NCBI RefSeq assembly: GCF_040448685.1
Contig: NZ_CP159290.1
Location: forward strand, 4,154,001 to 4,218,000
Direction of reading: 5' to 3'
DNA length: 64,000 bases
Source of the DNA: Cellulosimicrobium sp. ES-005
Lineage (GTDB): Bacteria > Actinomycetota > Actinomycetes > Actinomycetales > Cellulomonadaceae
The position numbers and the translations under genes are program-made. A model generated the notes under the pieces. The model did no database searches, was not told where the DNA came from, and was given only the letters and a program-made list of their open reading frames with translations. Below, piece by piece: positions 63,675 through 64,000 of this stretch; positions within the stretch are counted from its first letter, which is position 1, and each line of letters opens with the position of its first letter.

Positions 63675-64000
63675 TCAGGCCGGCGGCAGGTCCCAGGCGC
63701 GTGCACCGCCGACGAGCGCCGCGGAGTTGGGGACGACCACGACGTCGTCGCCGAGGCGGTCGAGGACGCTCGGGGCGATCTGCCGCGAGTTCCCGCCGCC
63801 CAGGTACAGCCGGTCCCACCAGAAGACGGGCCGCAGGCCCTCGACGACCGCGAGGACGCGCCGCGACCACAGCCCGTTGCCGAGCCGGCGGCGTTCCGGC
63901 TCGCCGACGTACTCGTCGTAGGTGGTGCCGCGGCGCACCGGAGCGCGCGACCACTCGAGGTGCGGCGAGAGCCGCCCGCCGTGGAACAGCGCCGACCCGA
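63675..64000 (-). CDS. ROK/polyphosphate-glucokinase-like protein, N-terminal part outside window
   Basis: The minus-strand frame is open to the window edge; only the last ~108 residues are seen. They contain GSALFHGGRLSPHLEW, YDEYVG, then WDRLYLGGGNSRQI and NSAALVGGARAW, the C-terminal pattern of ROK-family kinases related to polyphosphate glucokinase. It would phosphorylate a sugar using ATP or polyphosphate. The catalytic Asp and phosphate loop lie outside the window, so activity cannot be judged. Confidence 0.7.
   Translation of the reverse strand, partial: GSALFHGGRLSPHLEWSRAPVRRGTTYDEYVGEPERRRLGNGLWSRRVLAVVEGLRPVFWWDRLYLGGGNSRQIAPSVLDRLGDDVVVVPNSAALVGGARAWDLPPA

Overview
The window is about 64 kb of very GC-rich actinobacterial chromosome with strongly biased third codon positions. 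Gene order, TTG/GTG starts, leaderless promoters and a secreted GH18 chitinase with a C-terminal CBM5/12-like module fit a Micrococcales member near Cellulosimicrobium/Promicromonosporaceae. The genus is inferred from general resemblance, not from a search.

Left part (1-16.7 kb, accessory and envelope genes). Two tandem MFS transporters (the first cut by the window edge) are followed by murB, a lipoprotein L,D-transpeptidase, a YtrA-type GntR regulator with a polytopic membrane protein, and a phosphotransferase. Next come a small secreted Ser/Thr/Pro-rich protein, an OmpR-type two-component system whose operon begins with a secreted Asp-rich protein, adenosine deaminase, and an ABC-2 exporter co-transcribed with a NarL-type two-component system. 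Three promoters here share TCTCA direct repeats at 11-bp spacing and look like one regulon of the OmpR-type regulator.

Middle part (16.7-45.4 kb). The transcription/translation backbone tRNA-Trp, secE, nusG, rplK, rplA, rplJ, rplL, rpoB, rpoC, rpsL, rpsG, fusA, tuf is interrupted twice. Between rplA and rplJ lie the chitinase and a four-gene cassette: ECF-type sigma factor, small helical plus CnaB-like protein, cytoplasmic subtilase with PYTQPL repeats, and a TPR-CHAT caspase-like protein. Between rpoC and rpsL lies a lactococcin 972-family bacteriocin gene followed by a lipoprotein gene and a three-gene MacAB-like export/immunity module. The protease/sigma cassette is the best candidate for an undescribed system. 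Its layout resembles the logic of type III-E CRISPR Craspase (TPR-CHAT, substrate protein, ECF sigma), but no CRISPR array or effector is present.

Right part (45.4-62.6 kb). The S10-spc-alpha ribosomal clusters run in canonical order (rpsJ to rplO, secY, adk, map, infA, rpmJ, rpsM, rpsK, rpoA, rplQ). rpsD, which often sits between rpsK and rpoA in other bacteria, is absent. The cluster ends in a 40-nt perfect palindromic terminator. An alpha/beta hydrolase and the 3' part of a ROK/polyphosphate-glucokinase-like gene close the window.

Coordinates of short sites were counted by eye and may be off by one base in places.
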